Of a stretch of DNA of 64,000 nucleotides, positions 16,882 through 25,830 are shown piece by piece (within the stretch, counting starts at the first letter, position 1; each line of letters opens with the position of its first letter). The notes under the pieces are model-generated. The model did not search any database. It saw only the letters and a program-made list of their open reading frames with translations, and was not told the origin of the DNA. This stretch comes from Clostridiaceae bacterium (GTDB lineage: Bacteria; Bacillota; Clostridia; Oscillospirales; Acutalibacteraceae). A program made the position numbers and the translations under genes. Location of the stretch: the NCBI GenBank assembly GCA_016297645.1, contig JAEDGF010000002.1, positions 13,757 through 77,756 of the forward strand, given 5' to 3'.

Positions 16882-19800
16882 ATGACTGAATTTACCCACT
16901 TGCATATACATACGGAATACTCGCTTCTCGACGGCGCGTGCAGAATAAAGCCCCTTATTAAGCGTGTTAAGGAGCTTGGCATGACTTCTATCGCCATGAC
17001 GGATCACGGCGTAATGTACGGAGCGGTCGATTTCTATAAAGCCTGCAAAGACGAGGGCATAAACGGTATAATCGGCTGCGAGGTGTATGTTGCGCAGCGT
17101 ACCCGTTTCGATAAAGTCCACGGACTTGACAGTGAGCGTTACCACCTTGTTCTTCTCTGTGAAAACGAAACGGGATATCACAACCTTATCAAAATGGTAT
17201 CCCGTGCGTGGACGGAGGGATTTTACACAAAACCGAGAGTAGACAAAGAGCTTCTTGAAAAATATCACGAGGGGCTTATCTGTCTTTCTGCCTGTTTGGC
17301 AGGTGAAATCCCGCAGGCTTTTCTGAATAACGACTACGAAAAGGCGAAACAGACTGCACTGTGGTATCAGAATGTTTTCGGTAAAGACAATTACTTTCTT
17401 GAAATTCAGGATCACGGTTTGGAGGAGCAAAAGCGCACCAACCCCATGATAATAAAGCTTGCGCACGAACTGAACATTCCGCTTGTCGTAACAAACGACG
17501 CGCACTATATTCTGAAAGAGGATGCGGAAATTCAGAAAATCCTTGTGTGCATAGCAACCAAGCATACGATAGACGAAGATACGGGTATGGGCTTCTCTAC
17601 GGAGGAGTTCTATGTAAAATCGGGCGACGAGATGGCGGCGCTTTTCCCCGAGGTCCCCGAAGCTGTCGAAAATACCAATAAAATAGCCGCAAGGTGTCAT
17701 GTCGGTTTCAAGTTCGGCGATACCAAGCTCCCGTTTTTCCAGGTGCCTAATGATCAGGATCATTTTGAGTTTTTCCGCGATATGTGCTACAACGGCATGG
17801 TCAAGCGTTACGGAAAAGACTATCCGCCGGAATACATGGATAGACTTAATTACGAACTGGGAATAATCAATCAGATGGGATTTATCGACTATTTCCTTAT
17901 CGTTTGGGACTACATAAACTACGCAAAATCCGTCGGTATTCCCGTCGGCCCCGGGCGTGGCTCGGGCGCAGGCAGTATTGCCGCCTTTACCTGCGGCATC
18001 ACCGATATCGACCCTATGCGTTATTCCTTGCTGTTTGAGCGTTTCTTAAACCCCGAGCGAGTAAGTATGCCCGACTTCGATATAGACTTCTGTTACGAAC
18101 GCCGCCAGGAGGTCATTGAGTATGTTGTCAGACGGTACGGCGCAGACCATGTGTCGCAGATAGCCACTTTCGGTACGCTTGCCGCAAAGGGTGCGGTTCG
18201 CGATGTCGGCAAGGTTCTCGGAATGTCCGTTGCCGAAGCGGCAGCCGTAACAAAAGAGATTCCTCAGGAACTCGGAATGACGATTCAGAAAGCCCTTGAA
18301 ACAAATCAGGAGCTTAAAAAGATGTATGACGGCAGCCCGATGGTCAAAAAGGTCATCGACACCTCCATTAAAATCGAGGGAATGCCGCGAAATACCGGTA
18401 TGCACGCCGCAGGCGTAGTTATCTGCGACAAACCGGTTGACGAATATGTTCCGCTTTTCAAGAGCGGCGACTCTGTCGTAACGCAGTACTATAAGGGTTG
18501 GGTTGAGAAGCTCGGACTTCTGAAAATGGACTTTTTGGGTCTTAGAACGCTCACGGTTATTGCCGACGCGGAAAAAATGATCCGCAAAAAAGACCCCGAT
18601 TTTTCGATAGAGAATATCGATGTTGACGACCAGAATGTATATAAAATGCTCGGCGAAGGCGGCACCTTCGGGGTGTTCCAGTGCGAATCCGGCGGCATCC
18701 GCGCACTGATGATAAATATGCAGCCGCATAACCTCGAAGATATTATAGCGGTTATAGCGCTTTATCGTCCCGGTCCCATGGACTTTATCCCGGCGTACCT
18801 TAAAAACCGACAGGACCCCGAACACATTCAGTATCACTGCCCGGAATTAAAGCCTATTCTCGATGTTACCTACGGAACTATCGTTTATCAGGAACAGGTC
18901 ATGCAGATATTCCGCGACCTTGCGGGGTATTCGCTCGGCGCCGCTGATATGGTTCGCCGTGCGGTCGCAAAAAAGCAGGCTGATGTACTTGCCGCCCAGC
19001 GTAAATTCTTCCTGTACGGATCAGATGGAAAAGACGGCGGTTCAAAGTGCGACGGCTGCCTTAAAAGAGGGATAAGCGAAGAAGCGGCAAATAAGATATT
19101 CGATGATATGGCATCGTTTGCTTCCTACGCGTTCAATAAATCCCATTCGGCTGCATACGCGCTTGTAACTTACCGTACGGCGTGGCTGCGCAAATATTAT
19201 CCGCAGGAATTCATGGCTGCGATGCTTACAAGCGTTCTCGATAACACCGATAAGGTCGTTGGCTACATCACCGAATGTCAGACGGGCCTGGGCTTTCAGG
19301 TTCTTCCGCCAAGCGTTAACGAATCGGAGGAGAAATTCACCGTCGTCGGCGATAATGTCCGTTTCGGACTGCTTGCCATTAAAAACCTCGGCAGCGGAGT
19401 CATTCAGACTATCATAAAAGAGCGTGAGGAAAACGGCATATACAGCAGCTTCAATGAATTCTGCCGCCGCTGTTACGGCAAAGACCTCAACAAACGCGCG
19501 CTTGAAAGCCTTATAAAAAGCGGCGCCTGCGATTGCTTCGGTCTGTACAGAAATCAGATGCTGCTGATGATAGATGAGGTTCTTCTGTCGCTTGAAAACG
19601 ATAAAAAAAGCAAGATAGAAGGACAGATAGGTCTCTTCGATCTCGGCTCGGCTCTTGCAAAGGCTGTTGAGATAGCTCCGCCGAATGTACCCGAAATGCC
19701 GCAGAAGGAAAAACTGCAAAACGAAAAACTCACTACGGGACTATATATGTCCGGTCACCCCATGGCCGAATACACCCGTATGGCACAGGCGCTGGGTTCG

Positions 19801-20553
19801 GCAAAAACGGCGGATATCACTTCCTCATCGCTCGACGACCCCGATTCGCTCTATCATGACGGCGACAGAATTCGTCTGTTGTGCATCATGGCGACTGTCC
19901 GCAAAAAAATCACAAAAAACAACACGACCATGGCATTTCTTTCAGTTGAAGATATTTACGGTTCTATCGAAGTGCTTGTTTTTCCGAAAACCTTTGATAA
20001 ATACGGTAAATTATTTGTTGAGGACGAAATAGTGCTGCTGAGCGCCCGTGTTTCGCTCCGTGACGACGAGGTGCCGAAGCTTCTGTGTGAAGAAGTTGTC
20101 CCGCTCAGCGAGATACCGAGCGACGAAGCCCTGTTAAAGGATTACAAGCTGCCCGGCAGGGAGTACAAAACGCCCCGAAGCGCATATTCTACATATTCTC
20201 CCGCTTCATACGATACGGCGGCAAACACGCAGACGGATTCCGCTTCCGGTACAGGCAGCTCTCATACAGCAGCTGCTGCACCTGCCGAGCGTCCATCCGC
20301 AGGTAGCTCCGAGCCGCAGAAAAAGCGCTCGCGTGCGGGAGTTTTCCTCAAAGTTTCATCCAGAGGGGGAGATGACTGCTACAAGGCTTCGAAAATGTGT
20401 GAAATATTCGTCGGTGAGCTTCCGGTTTTTTTCTATTATAATGACGAAAAATCATATAATTTTAATACCGGAATAACGATAGAAAACAACCCGAATCTCA
20501 TGCACGGACTGAAAAAGCTGCTCGGAGAGCAAAATGTCGTAGTTCGGGCGTAA
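16882..20553 (+). CDS. dnaE: DNA polymerase III alpha subunit (DnaE type)
   Basis: Replicative or lagging-strand DNA polymerase of family C. Domain order: PHP domain with HIHTEYSLLDGACR at residues 7-20; polymerase core with GPGRGSGAGSIAAF and the catalytic aspartates in MPDFDIDF (about residues 395-402); tandem HhH region after FNKSHSAAYAL; OB fold around residues 1000-1080. No exonuclease insertion is present, so it is DnaE, not PolC. The 1223-aa length exceeds the usual 1150-1180 because of a Ser/Thr/Ala/Pro-rich low-complexity stretch at about residues 1093-1153 between the OB fold and the conserved C-terminal tail. pfkA follows, a common order in Clostridia, but has its own promoter. Confidence 0.97.
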   Translation: MTEFTHLHIHTEYSLLDGACRIKPLIKRVKELGMTSIAMTDHGVMYGAVDFYKACKDEGINGIIGCEVYVAQRTRFDKVHGLDSERYHLVLLCENETGYHNLIKMVSRAWTEGFYTKPRVDKELLEKYHEGLICLSACLAGEIPQAFLNNDYEKAKQTALWYQNVFGKDNYFLEIQDHGLEEQKRTNPMIIKLAHELNIPLVVTNDAHYILKEDAEIQKILVCIATKHTIDEDTGMGFSTEEFYVKSGDEMAALFPEVPEAVENTNKIAARCHVGFKFGDTKLPFFQVPNDQDHFEFFRDMCYNGMVKRYGKDYPPEYMDRLNYELGIINQMGFIDYFLIVWDYINYAKSVGIPVGPGRGSGAGSIAAFTCGITDIDPMRYSLLFERFLNPERVSMPDFDIDFCYERRQEVIEYVVRRYGADHVSQIATFGTLAAKGAVRDVGKVLGMSVAEAAAVTKEIPQELGMTIQKALETNQELKKMYDGSPMVKKVIDTSIKIEGMPRNTGMHAAGVVICDKPVDEYVPLFKSGDSVVTQYYKGWVEKLGLLKMDFLGLRTLTVIADAEKMIRKKDPDFSIENIDVDDQNVYKMLGEGGTFGVFQCESGGIRALMINMQPHNLEDIIAVIALYRPGPMDFIPAYLKNRQDPEHIQYHCPELKPILDVTYGTIVYQEQVMQIFRDLAGYSLGAADMVRRAVAKKQADVLAAQRKFFLYGSDGKDGGSKCDGCLKRGISEEAANKIFDDMASFASYAFNKSHSAAYALVTYRTAWLRKYYPQEFMAAMLTSVLDNTDKVVGYITECQTGLGFQVLPPSVNESEEKFTVVGDNVRFGLLAIKNLGSGVIQTIIKEREENGIYSSFNEFCRRCYGKDLNKRALESLIKSGACDCFGLYRNQMLLMIDEVLLSLENDKKSKIEGQIGLFDLGSALAKAVEIAPPNVPEMPQKEKLQNEKLTTGLYMSGHPMAEYTRMAQALGSAKTADITSSSLDDPDSLYHDGDRIRLLCIMATVRKKITKNNTTMAFLSVEDIYGSIEVLVFPKTFDKYGKLFVEDEIVLLSARVSLRDDEVPKLLCEEVVPLSEIPSDEALLKDYKLPGREYKTPRSAYSTYSPASYDTAANTQTDSASGTGSSHTAAAAPAERPSAGSSEPQKKRSRAGVFLKVSSRGGDDCYKASKMCEIFVGELPVFFYYNDEKSYNFNTGITIENNPNLMHGLKKLLGEQNVVVRA

Positions 20554-20599
20554 AAAAAGTGCGACTTGCGTCGAAAAACTGATTGTCTCAATTTTTATG

Positions 20600-20628
20600 T
20601 TGACAATATTGTTTTTTAACATTATTAT
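20600..20628 (+). promoter_or_regulatory. Strong promoter of pfkA
   Basis: TTGACA (20600-20605), 17-nt spacer, TATTAT (20623-20628), 38 nt before the pfkA ATG. AGGAGG-like GGAGG precedes the start. Confidence 0.8.
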
Positions 20629-20666
20629 AGTATAGAATTTTATGTAATTGTTCGGAGGAAAATAAA

Positions 20667-21656
20667 ATGAAAACCATCGGTGTTTTAACAAGCGGCGGAG
20701 ATGCTCCCGGAATGAATGCCGCAATACGAGCCGTAGCGAGAACCGGCTGTGAAAACGGTGCCCGCGTTCTCGGTATTCGCCGCGGCTTCGCCGGTCTTAT
20801 GGAAGGCGATATGCTTGAAATGAACATCAGGAGCGTATCGGATATAATTCACCGCGGCGGCACGATGCTTTACTCTGCAAGAAGTAAGACATTTTGCACC
20901 GAAGAAGGAATGCAGCAGGCAATAAAGGTCTGCCGTGAAAATGAGATGGAAGGCATTGTCGTTATCGGCGGCGACGGTTCGTTCAGAGGCGCCCGTGACC
21001 TCAGCGTCAGGGGTATCAACTGCGTCGGTATTCCCGGGACAATTGATAATGATATCGCTTGCTGTGACTATACCATCGGTTATGATACCTGCCTTAACAC
21101 CATTCAGGAAATGGTTGACAGAATAAGAGATACCAGCGAGTCGCACGACCGCTGCACAGTTGTCGAAGTCATGGGCAGAAGAGCCGGTTACCTGGCGCTC
21201 AATTCCGGTATTGCGGTAGGCGCAACGGCTATTCTTATTCCCGAAATCGATTTCGATGTTGAGAAGGATGTCATTGAGAGAATGAAGCGCACTCAGGCAA
21301 CGGGCAAACGCCACTTTATCATTGTTGTTGCCGAGGGCGTAAAGGATAAGCTCGCAGCAGTCGGAATCGACGGAGTTGAAGGACTTGCAAAACGCATTGA
21401 GAGCGAACTCGGCGTAGAGAGCCGTGCGTGTGTTCTCGGTCATGTTCAGCGCGGCGGTTCTCCCACGGTAAAAGACAGAGTTGCCGCAAGCCGTATGGGT
21501 TCGTATGCTGCACATCTTCTCCTCAACGGCGTAGGAAACAGAGTTGTCGGAATGCAGAAGGACGAGATCGTCGACTATGATATAGTTGAAGCTCTCGAAA
21601 TGAAAAAGCACATCGACCTAAATCTCTACAAGATCGCAATGGAAATTTCCATATAA
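20667..21656 (+). CDS. pfkA: ATP-dependent 6-phosphofructokinase
   Basis: Commits fructose 6-phosphate to glycolysis as fructose 1,6-bisphosphate. Visible are GGDAPGMNAAIRA (ATP site), GGDGSFRGA with Gly where PPi-dependent enzymes carry Asp, the catalytic GTIDNDI segment, MGRRAGYLAL, and the C-terminal LGHVQRGGSPTVKDR. This assigns it to the ATP-using bacterial A class. It is 329 aa, close to the usual 320. RBS CGGAGG lies 9 nt before the ATG. A single-gene unit bounded by its own promoter and a clear terminator. Confidence 0.96.
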   Translation: MKTIGVLTSGGDAPGMNAAIRAVARTGCENGARVLGIRRGFAGLMEGDMLEMNIRSVSDIIHRGGTMLYSARSKTFCTEEGMQQAIKVCRENEMEGIVVIGGDGSFRGARDLSVRGINCVGIPGTIDNDIACCDYTIGYDTCLNTIQEMVDRIRDTSESHDRCTVVEVMGRRAGYLALNSGIAVGATAILIPEIDFDVEKDVIERMKRTQATGKRHFIIVVAEGVKDKLAAVGIDGVEGLAKRIESELGVESRACVLGHVQRGGSPTVKDRVAASRMGSYAAHLLLNGVGNRVVGMQKDEIVDYDIVEALEMKKHIDLNLYKIAMEISI

Positions 21657-21680
21657 AAGTTTTACCGCACTTTATTTATT

Positions 21681-21709
21681 GGGCTGCCGTCAATGCGGCA
21701 GTCCTTTTT
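21681..21709 (+). terminator. Terminator of pfkA
   Basis: GGGCTGCCG and GCGGCAGTCC pair around a short loop and are followed by five Ts. Confidence 0.85.
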
Positions 21710-21724
21710 AGGTTATAGTTAAAA

Positions 21725-22738
21725 ATGAAAAAGTATTATCCTTCTTTTTATCATACATCAAGTTGTTTTGCAGGGCACTGCCCGGATACCTGCTGCGCAG
21801 GCTGGGAAATTCCTTTGTCGGAGCAGGACAAAGAGCGGTTTCGTACCTTCATCCCGGCAGACTATTTTTCCGACGGAATCATAGCGATTGACGAAAAAGG
21901 GGATTCGTGCTTCAAATTGAGCGGCGGCAGTTGTCCGTTCCTGAATAGAGAAAATCTGTGCAGAATCAGGCTTGATTTTTCGCATGAGCTTACGCCCGAT
22001 GTCTGCCGCCAGTATCCGCTGTTTATCGAGGAATACGACACTTTTACGGAGTGCTGTCCATCCTTGTCGTGTCCGTCAGTGTGTGAGAGTATCTTTGCGC
22101 AGCGCCGCTTGATGCCGGTTTTTCCCGATCCTGATTATAACGGTGAAGATGAATTTTTGAATTCACTAATTTTAACAAGAAGTAAAGTGCTTTCATTTAT
22201 CGAAAAAACACAGGAAAACATACAAACTGTTTATGCTGATATTGTTGAATATGCTTCTGCTGCCGAGTCTATGTCATATTCTGCGCAGCCTGTACCCGAA
22301 ACCGGCAACACCGATACCGGCGCAGCAGTGCAGAAATATATATCGGATTTTGAAACGCTTACAGACGGTTTTATTAAATGCCTGTGTAAAGACTGCGATA
22401 TACTTACCGAAAAATGGATGAACATGGTGCGTTCTGCATCGGCTGTTCCGTTCGATTTTCGGGATTTCTCTTTTGTTTTGGCAGAGGATAACAAACGATT
22501 CCTTCAATATTTTGTTTACAGGTACTGGCTGAAATCCGTCAATGATGATTGCGCCATTCCGTACGCATATTTTATAATGCTGTGTGATGCGGCGTGCGTA
22601 CACATCAGCCGTGTTTCCGGCGTTCCTTTCAGTGAAACGGCTCGTCTGTTTTCAAAAGAAACGGAGCATGATTCTGATAATGTTGACTGTTTGCTTGATT
22701 TTGTATTCGAAACGATATTCAATAATTGTGACTTGTGA
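21725..22738 (+). CDS. FliB-like cysteine-rich putative lysine N-methylase
   Basis: A 337-aa protein with the cysteine pattern of the FliB family, annotated as flagellin lysine-N-methylase: FAGHCPDTCCAGWEI (about residues 15-29), CPFLNRENLCRI, PDVCRQYP and CCPSLSCPSVC. This pattern suggests a metal or Fe-S site and is shared with YkgJ-type zinc/iron-chelating clusters. In Salmonella FliB methylates flagellin; related genes in many non-motile Clostridia have no known target, and no flagellar gene is seen here. The start has only a weak AGG upstream. It stands alone between a terminator and the next promoter. Confidence 0.8.
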   Translation: MKKYYPSFYHTSSCFAGHCPDTCCAGWEIPLSEQDKERFRTFIPADYFSDGIIAIDEKGDSCFKLSGGSCPFLNRENLCRIRLDFSHELTPDVCRQYPLFIEEYDTFTECCPSLSCPSVCESIFAQRRLMPVFPDPDYNGEDEFLNSLILTRSKVLSFIEKTQENIQTVYADIVEYASAAESMSYSAQPVPETGNTDTGAAVQKYISDFETLTDGFIKCLCKDCDILTEKWMNMVRSASAVPFDFRDFSFVLAEDNKRFLQYFVYRYWLKSVNDDCAIPYAYFIMLCDAACVHISRVSGVPFSETARLFSKETEHDSDNVDCLLDFVFETIFNNCDL

Positions 22739-22749
22739 CAAAAAACTGT

Positions 22750-22779
22750 TTGACTTTATTTTTTTCGCAGTGTTAAAAT
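22750..22779 (+). promoter_or_regulatory. Promoter of the secreted phosphoesterase gene
   Basis: TTGACT (22750-22755), 18-nt spacer, TAAAAT (22774-22779), 33 nt before the ATG at 22813. Confidence 0.65.
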
Positions 22780-22812
22780 TGTTATAAAGAAAAAAACAGA
22801 GAGGTTCAAAAA

Positions 22813-24021
22813 ATGACAAAGAAAATTCTATCCGTATTTCTTGCCGTACTGATGGTTTTCGTCTGTGCCGTTACGGCTTTCGCAGCCCCCGAAAAACACA
22901 CGCTCCGTTTCTCGGAGGATGGAAAATTCAAGATAATTCACATCACCGACATTCAGGACGATTACCCCATGTCACCCGTTGCAAAACAGTTTATTAAAGA
23001 AATACTCAGAAACTATCAGCCCGATCTTGTTGTTCTCGGCGGCGACAATACGGTATCCGCAAAAGAGGACAAAGAGGCATCGATAAAAGAGATGTGCGAT
23101 ATTTTTGTCGAGAGCGGCACATATTTTACTCAGGTTTTCGGCAACCACGACGCCCAGCAGGGGTACGACCGTGAGGAGCTTTTCCCAATGTATGTCAAAT
23201 ATGGCGGAGAATACTTCCTCGGTTATGATGCGGCAAATGTCGACGGCTCGGATATGACGGGTGTCGGAACGCACAACCTCACCGTAAAAAGCTCCGACGG
23301 CACAAAGACCGCTTATAACCTCTATATGTTCGATTCGAATATGTATGTTTCGGACGAAAACGGCAACGAGCTGGGATATGACTGCGTCAATCCCGATCAG
23401 ATAGAGTGGTACAAGCACACTTCCGCCGCGCTTAAAGCCGAAAACGGCGGTGTTACCGTTCCCGCGCTTGCTTTCCAGCACATTATAGTTCAGGAAGCAT
23501 TTGATCAGCTTTTCTATAAATCTCCCGTTTCTCTCGGCTCTGCCGGCAGAGATTTCGACGGCGTAAGCTATACTTATCTGCCCAAGCTCTCCGCAATAAG
23601 GGACGGACTTTTGTTTGAAGCGCCCTGTCCCGGTTATTTTAACCACGGTCAGTTTGCCGCAATGGTTGAAACGGGCGATGTAAAGGCAATCTTTTCCGGA
23701 CATGATCATGTCAACGACTTCACCGTAACGCTTGACGGCATTAATATTACAAACACCGCAGCTGCCACAATGCACTCCTACGGTAATGATTATAACCGCG
23801 GCGCTCGTCTTATCGTTCTTGACGAAAGTGACCTCTCCACATACGAAACCTCCAACATCACATATGCCGAAACCGCTCTTCGCGAGGACTCGGAGCTTTC
23901 AAAGATGGACGGCGGAATCTCAAAAGCCCACGCATCATTTGCGATTGCCTTCGGCAGTTTCCTTAAAGCACTTGTTCGCCTTCTCGGCGTGTTTACAATG
24001 CTGTCCGATAAGATTTGCTGA
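22813..24021 (+). CDS. Secreted calcineurin-like metallophosphoesterase
   Basis: An exported or surface enzyme that hydrolyses a phosphate ester of unknown identity. An N-terminal signal peptide (charged KK, a hydrophobic core and a probable AFA cleavage site near residue 25) is followed by metal-binding motifs in order: HITDIQD, VVLGGDN, VFGNHDAQ, the His in LAFQHI and SGHDHVND. A hydrophobic C-terminal segment (about residues 378-402) could associate with the membrane. The layout resembles PhoD-unrelated purple-acid-like phosphohydrolases of gut Clostridia. GAGAGG ribosome-binding site; single-gene unit. Confidence 0.92.
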   Translation: MTKKILSVFLAVLMVFVCAVTAFAAPEKHTLRFSEDGKFKIIHITDIQDDYPMSPVAKQFIKEILRNYQPDLVVLGGDNTVSAKEDKEASIKEMCDIFVESGTYFTQVFGNHDAQQGYDREELFPMYVKYGGEYFLGYDAANVDGSDMTGVGTHNLTVKSSDGTKTAYNLYMFDSNMYVSDENGNELGYDCVNPDQIEWYKHTSAALKAENGGVTVPALAFQHIIVQEAFDQLFYKSPVSLGSAGRDFDGVSYTYLPKLSAIRDGLLFEAPCPGYFNHGQFAAMVETGDVKAIFSGHDHVNDFTVTLDGINITNTAAATMHSYGNDYNRGARLIVLDESDLSTYETSNITYAETALREDSELSKMDGGISKAHASFAIAFGSFLKALVRLLGVFTMLSDKIC

Positions 24022-24081
24022 ATAATTTATATATAATTTTTGAATAATCGGTAAATTTATTATTGAAAAGCCAAAATACAG

Positions 24082-24110
24082 TAGACAGCGGCAGTTTTAT
24101 GTAATAAAAT
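24082..24110 (+). promoter_or_regulatory. Promoter of the SDR gene at 24143
   Basis: TAGACA (24082-24087), 17-nt spacer, TAAAAT (24105-24110); GGAGGAGG follows upstream of the ATG. Confidence 0.6.
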
Positions 24111-24142
24111 AGTAAACAAATTGCATCGGAGGAGGCAAATAA

Positions 24143-25675
24143 ATGAAAACCGTATTTCTTACCGGCGGTACCGGCACCATGGGTTGGGCTGCTTTCAAAG
24201 AGCTTTATAAGCAGAAGGATGTAAAAATTAACTTCCTCGCAAGACCCAGCGACAAAAACAAAGAGCTTCTTCTTCCTTACATGGGCAAGAAGAATGTTGA
24301 GATCATCTGGGGTGATTTCCTTGATTACGATTCGATTCTCAAAGGAATAACAGGCTGCGATTATGTCCTTCACATCGGCGGAATGGTTTCCCCGCAGGCT
24401 GACTATAAGCCCTATACCACGAGAAAAGTCAATGTCGGCGCTGCCGAGAACATCTGCAAAGCTGTCCTCAGCCAGCCCAATGCAGATGATATTAAAGTTT
24501 GCTACATAGGTTCCGTCGCCGAAACAGGCGACAGAAACTATCCCATCCACTGGGGACGCTGCGGCGACCCGATAAAGATCTCCGTATACGACCACTATGC
24601 TATCTCTAAGGTTATGGCAGAGCGTGTTTTTGTTGAAAGCGGCATAAAGCACTGGGCAGTAATGCGTCAGTCCGGAATTCTTTATTCGGCAATACTCCAT
24701 AACATGGAGCCTATCATGTACCATGTTCCGCTTAACGGAATGCTTGAATGGTGTACCGTCGAGGATGCAGGTCGTCTTATGTGCAACTTTGTAACAACCG
24801 ATCTCCCCGATGAATTCTGGGGCAAGTTCTACAACATCGGTTCCGGTAAGCAGTACCGTCTTACGAACTTCGAATTCGAAGAGCTTCTTCTCGGCTGCAT
24901 CGGACTCGGTTCACCCAAGACTCTCTTTGACCCCAACTGGTTTACAATCAAAAACTTCCACGGCCAGTACTATGCAGACAGTGATCTTCTTGAAAACTAT
25001 CTTCACTTCCGTGCGAATATGCCCGTTAAGGATTATTTCGATTATCTCGCAAGCCAGTGCGAATTCTATTTCAGACTTCCCAAGTATATCCCGTTCAAGA
25101 AGCTTATCGGCGCTTGTGCAAAGCCCTTCATGAAGAAGATTGCAATGACCGAAAAGTGGGGTACGCTTGACTGGGTCAAGACAAAAGATCCTGTTCGTAT
25201 GTCCGCATATTACGGTTCATATGCCGATTATCTTAAAATTCCGTCAAAATGGGATCAGTTCAAGCTCGAAAGCCCCGATAAGAGCAATGAAGCTGCCGAG
25301 CAGTACAAGCTCGACCACGGCTATGATGAGTCCAAGCCCCTTTCGGAGCTTACTCTTGCCGATATGAAAAAGGCTGCACAGTTCAGAGGCGGCGAGTGCC
25401 TTTCCGCAAAGATGAAGAAGGGCGACATGACCACCAAGCTTCGCTGGAAGTGCGGCTGTTGCGGTGCCGAATTTGAAGCAAGCCCCACGCTTATCCTTCT
25501 CGGCGGTCACTGGTGTCCCGAATGCTACCTTCCCGAAAAGGTTTGGAATTATGACGAGATAGCAAAGACCAATCCCTTCTTTGCACAGGTCTGGTACACC
25601 AACCACACTAAGGATGAGCATAATGTATACCGCTTTGACGACATTTTCAAGGGTTGGGAATCTAAAAAGATATAA
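24143..25675 (+). CDS. NAD-dependent epimerase/dehydratase-like SDR with C-terminal zinc ribbon
   Basis: An extended short-chain dehydrogenase/reductase: N-terminal Rossmann motif TGGTGTMGWAAFKEL (residues 7-21), NVGAAENIC, the active-site Ser region YIGSVAETGD, and the YxxxK pair in YDHYAISK (about residues 150-157). Beyond the usual 330-aa SDR there are about 175 extra residues that end in a CGCC...CPEC pair (about residues 436-462), typical of a zinc ribbon. This fusion is unusual and the substrate cannot be named. Codon use resembles highly expressed genes such as pckG. A strong GGAGGAGG ribosome-binding site, own promoter and terminator make it a single-gene unit. Confidence 0.85.
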   Translation: MKTVFLTGGTGTMGWAAFKELYKQKDVKINFLARPSDKNKELLLPYMGKKNVEIIWGDFLDYDSILKGITGCDYVLHIGGMVSPQADYKPYTTRKVNVGAAENICKAVLSQPNADDIKVCYIGSVAETGDRNYPIHWGRCGDPIKISVYDHYAISKVMAERVFVESGIKHWAVMRQSGILYSAILHNMEPIMYHVPLNGMLEWCTVEDAGRLMCNFVTTDLPDEFWGKFYNIGSGKQYRLTNFEFEELLLGCIGLGSPKTLFDPNWFTIKNFHGQYYADSDLLENYLHFRANMPVKDYFDYLASQCEFYFRLPKYIPFKKLIGACAKPFMKKIAMTEKWGTLDWVKTKDPVRMSAYYGSYADYLKIPSKWDQFKLESPDKSNEAAEQYKLDHGYDESKPLSELTLADMKKAAQFRGGECLSAKMKKGDMTTKLRWKCGCCGAEFEASPTLILLGGHWCPECYLPEKVWNYDEIAKTNPFFAQVWYTNHTKDEHNVYRFDDIFKGWESKKI

Positions 25676-25700
25676 CGATTTCTAAACGGTAATTTTTATT

Positions 25701-25757
25701 CCCGTGCCGGTTTTTCCGACAGTCGCAAACTGCTTGAAGCCCGGCACGGGATTTTTT
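25701..25757 (+). terminator. Terminator of the SDR gene
   Basis: CCCGTGCCGG pairs with CCGGCACGGG across a 30-nt interior, then ATTTTTT. Confidence 0.8.
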
Positions 25758-25771
25758 AATATTCTTATAAA

Positions 25772-25811
25772 AAAGCACCGCCGCAATTCTGTCGTTTCGA
25801 ATTGCAGCGGC
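25772..25811 (-). terminator. Terminator of the M28-like gene
   Basis: GCCGCAATTC (25780-25789) pairs with GAATTGCAGCGGC. On the minus strand a run of Ts follows; T-rich sequence also lies on the plus side. Confidence 0.75.
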
Positions 25812-25830
25812 TCTTTTCGTATCTGATTTT

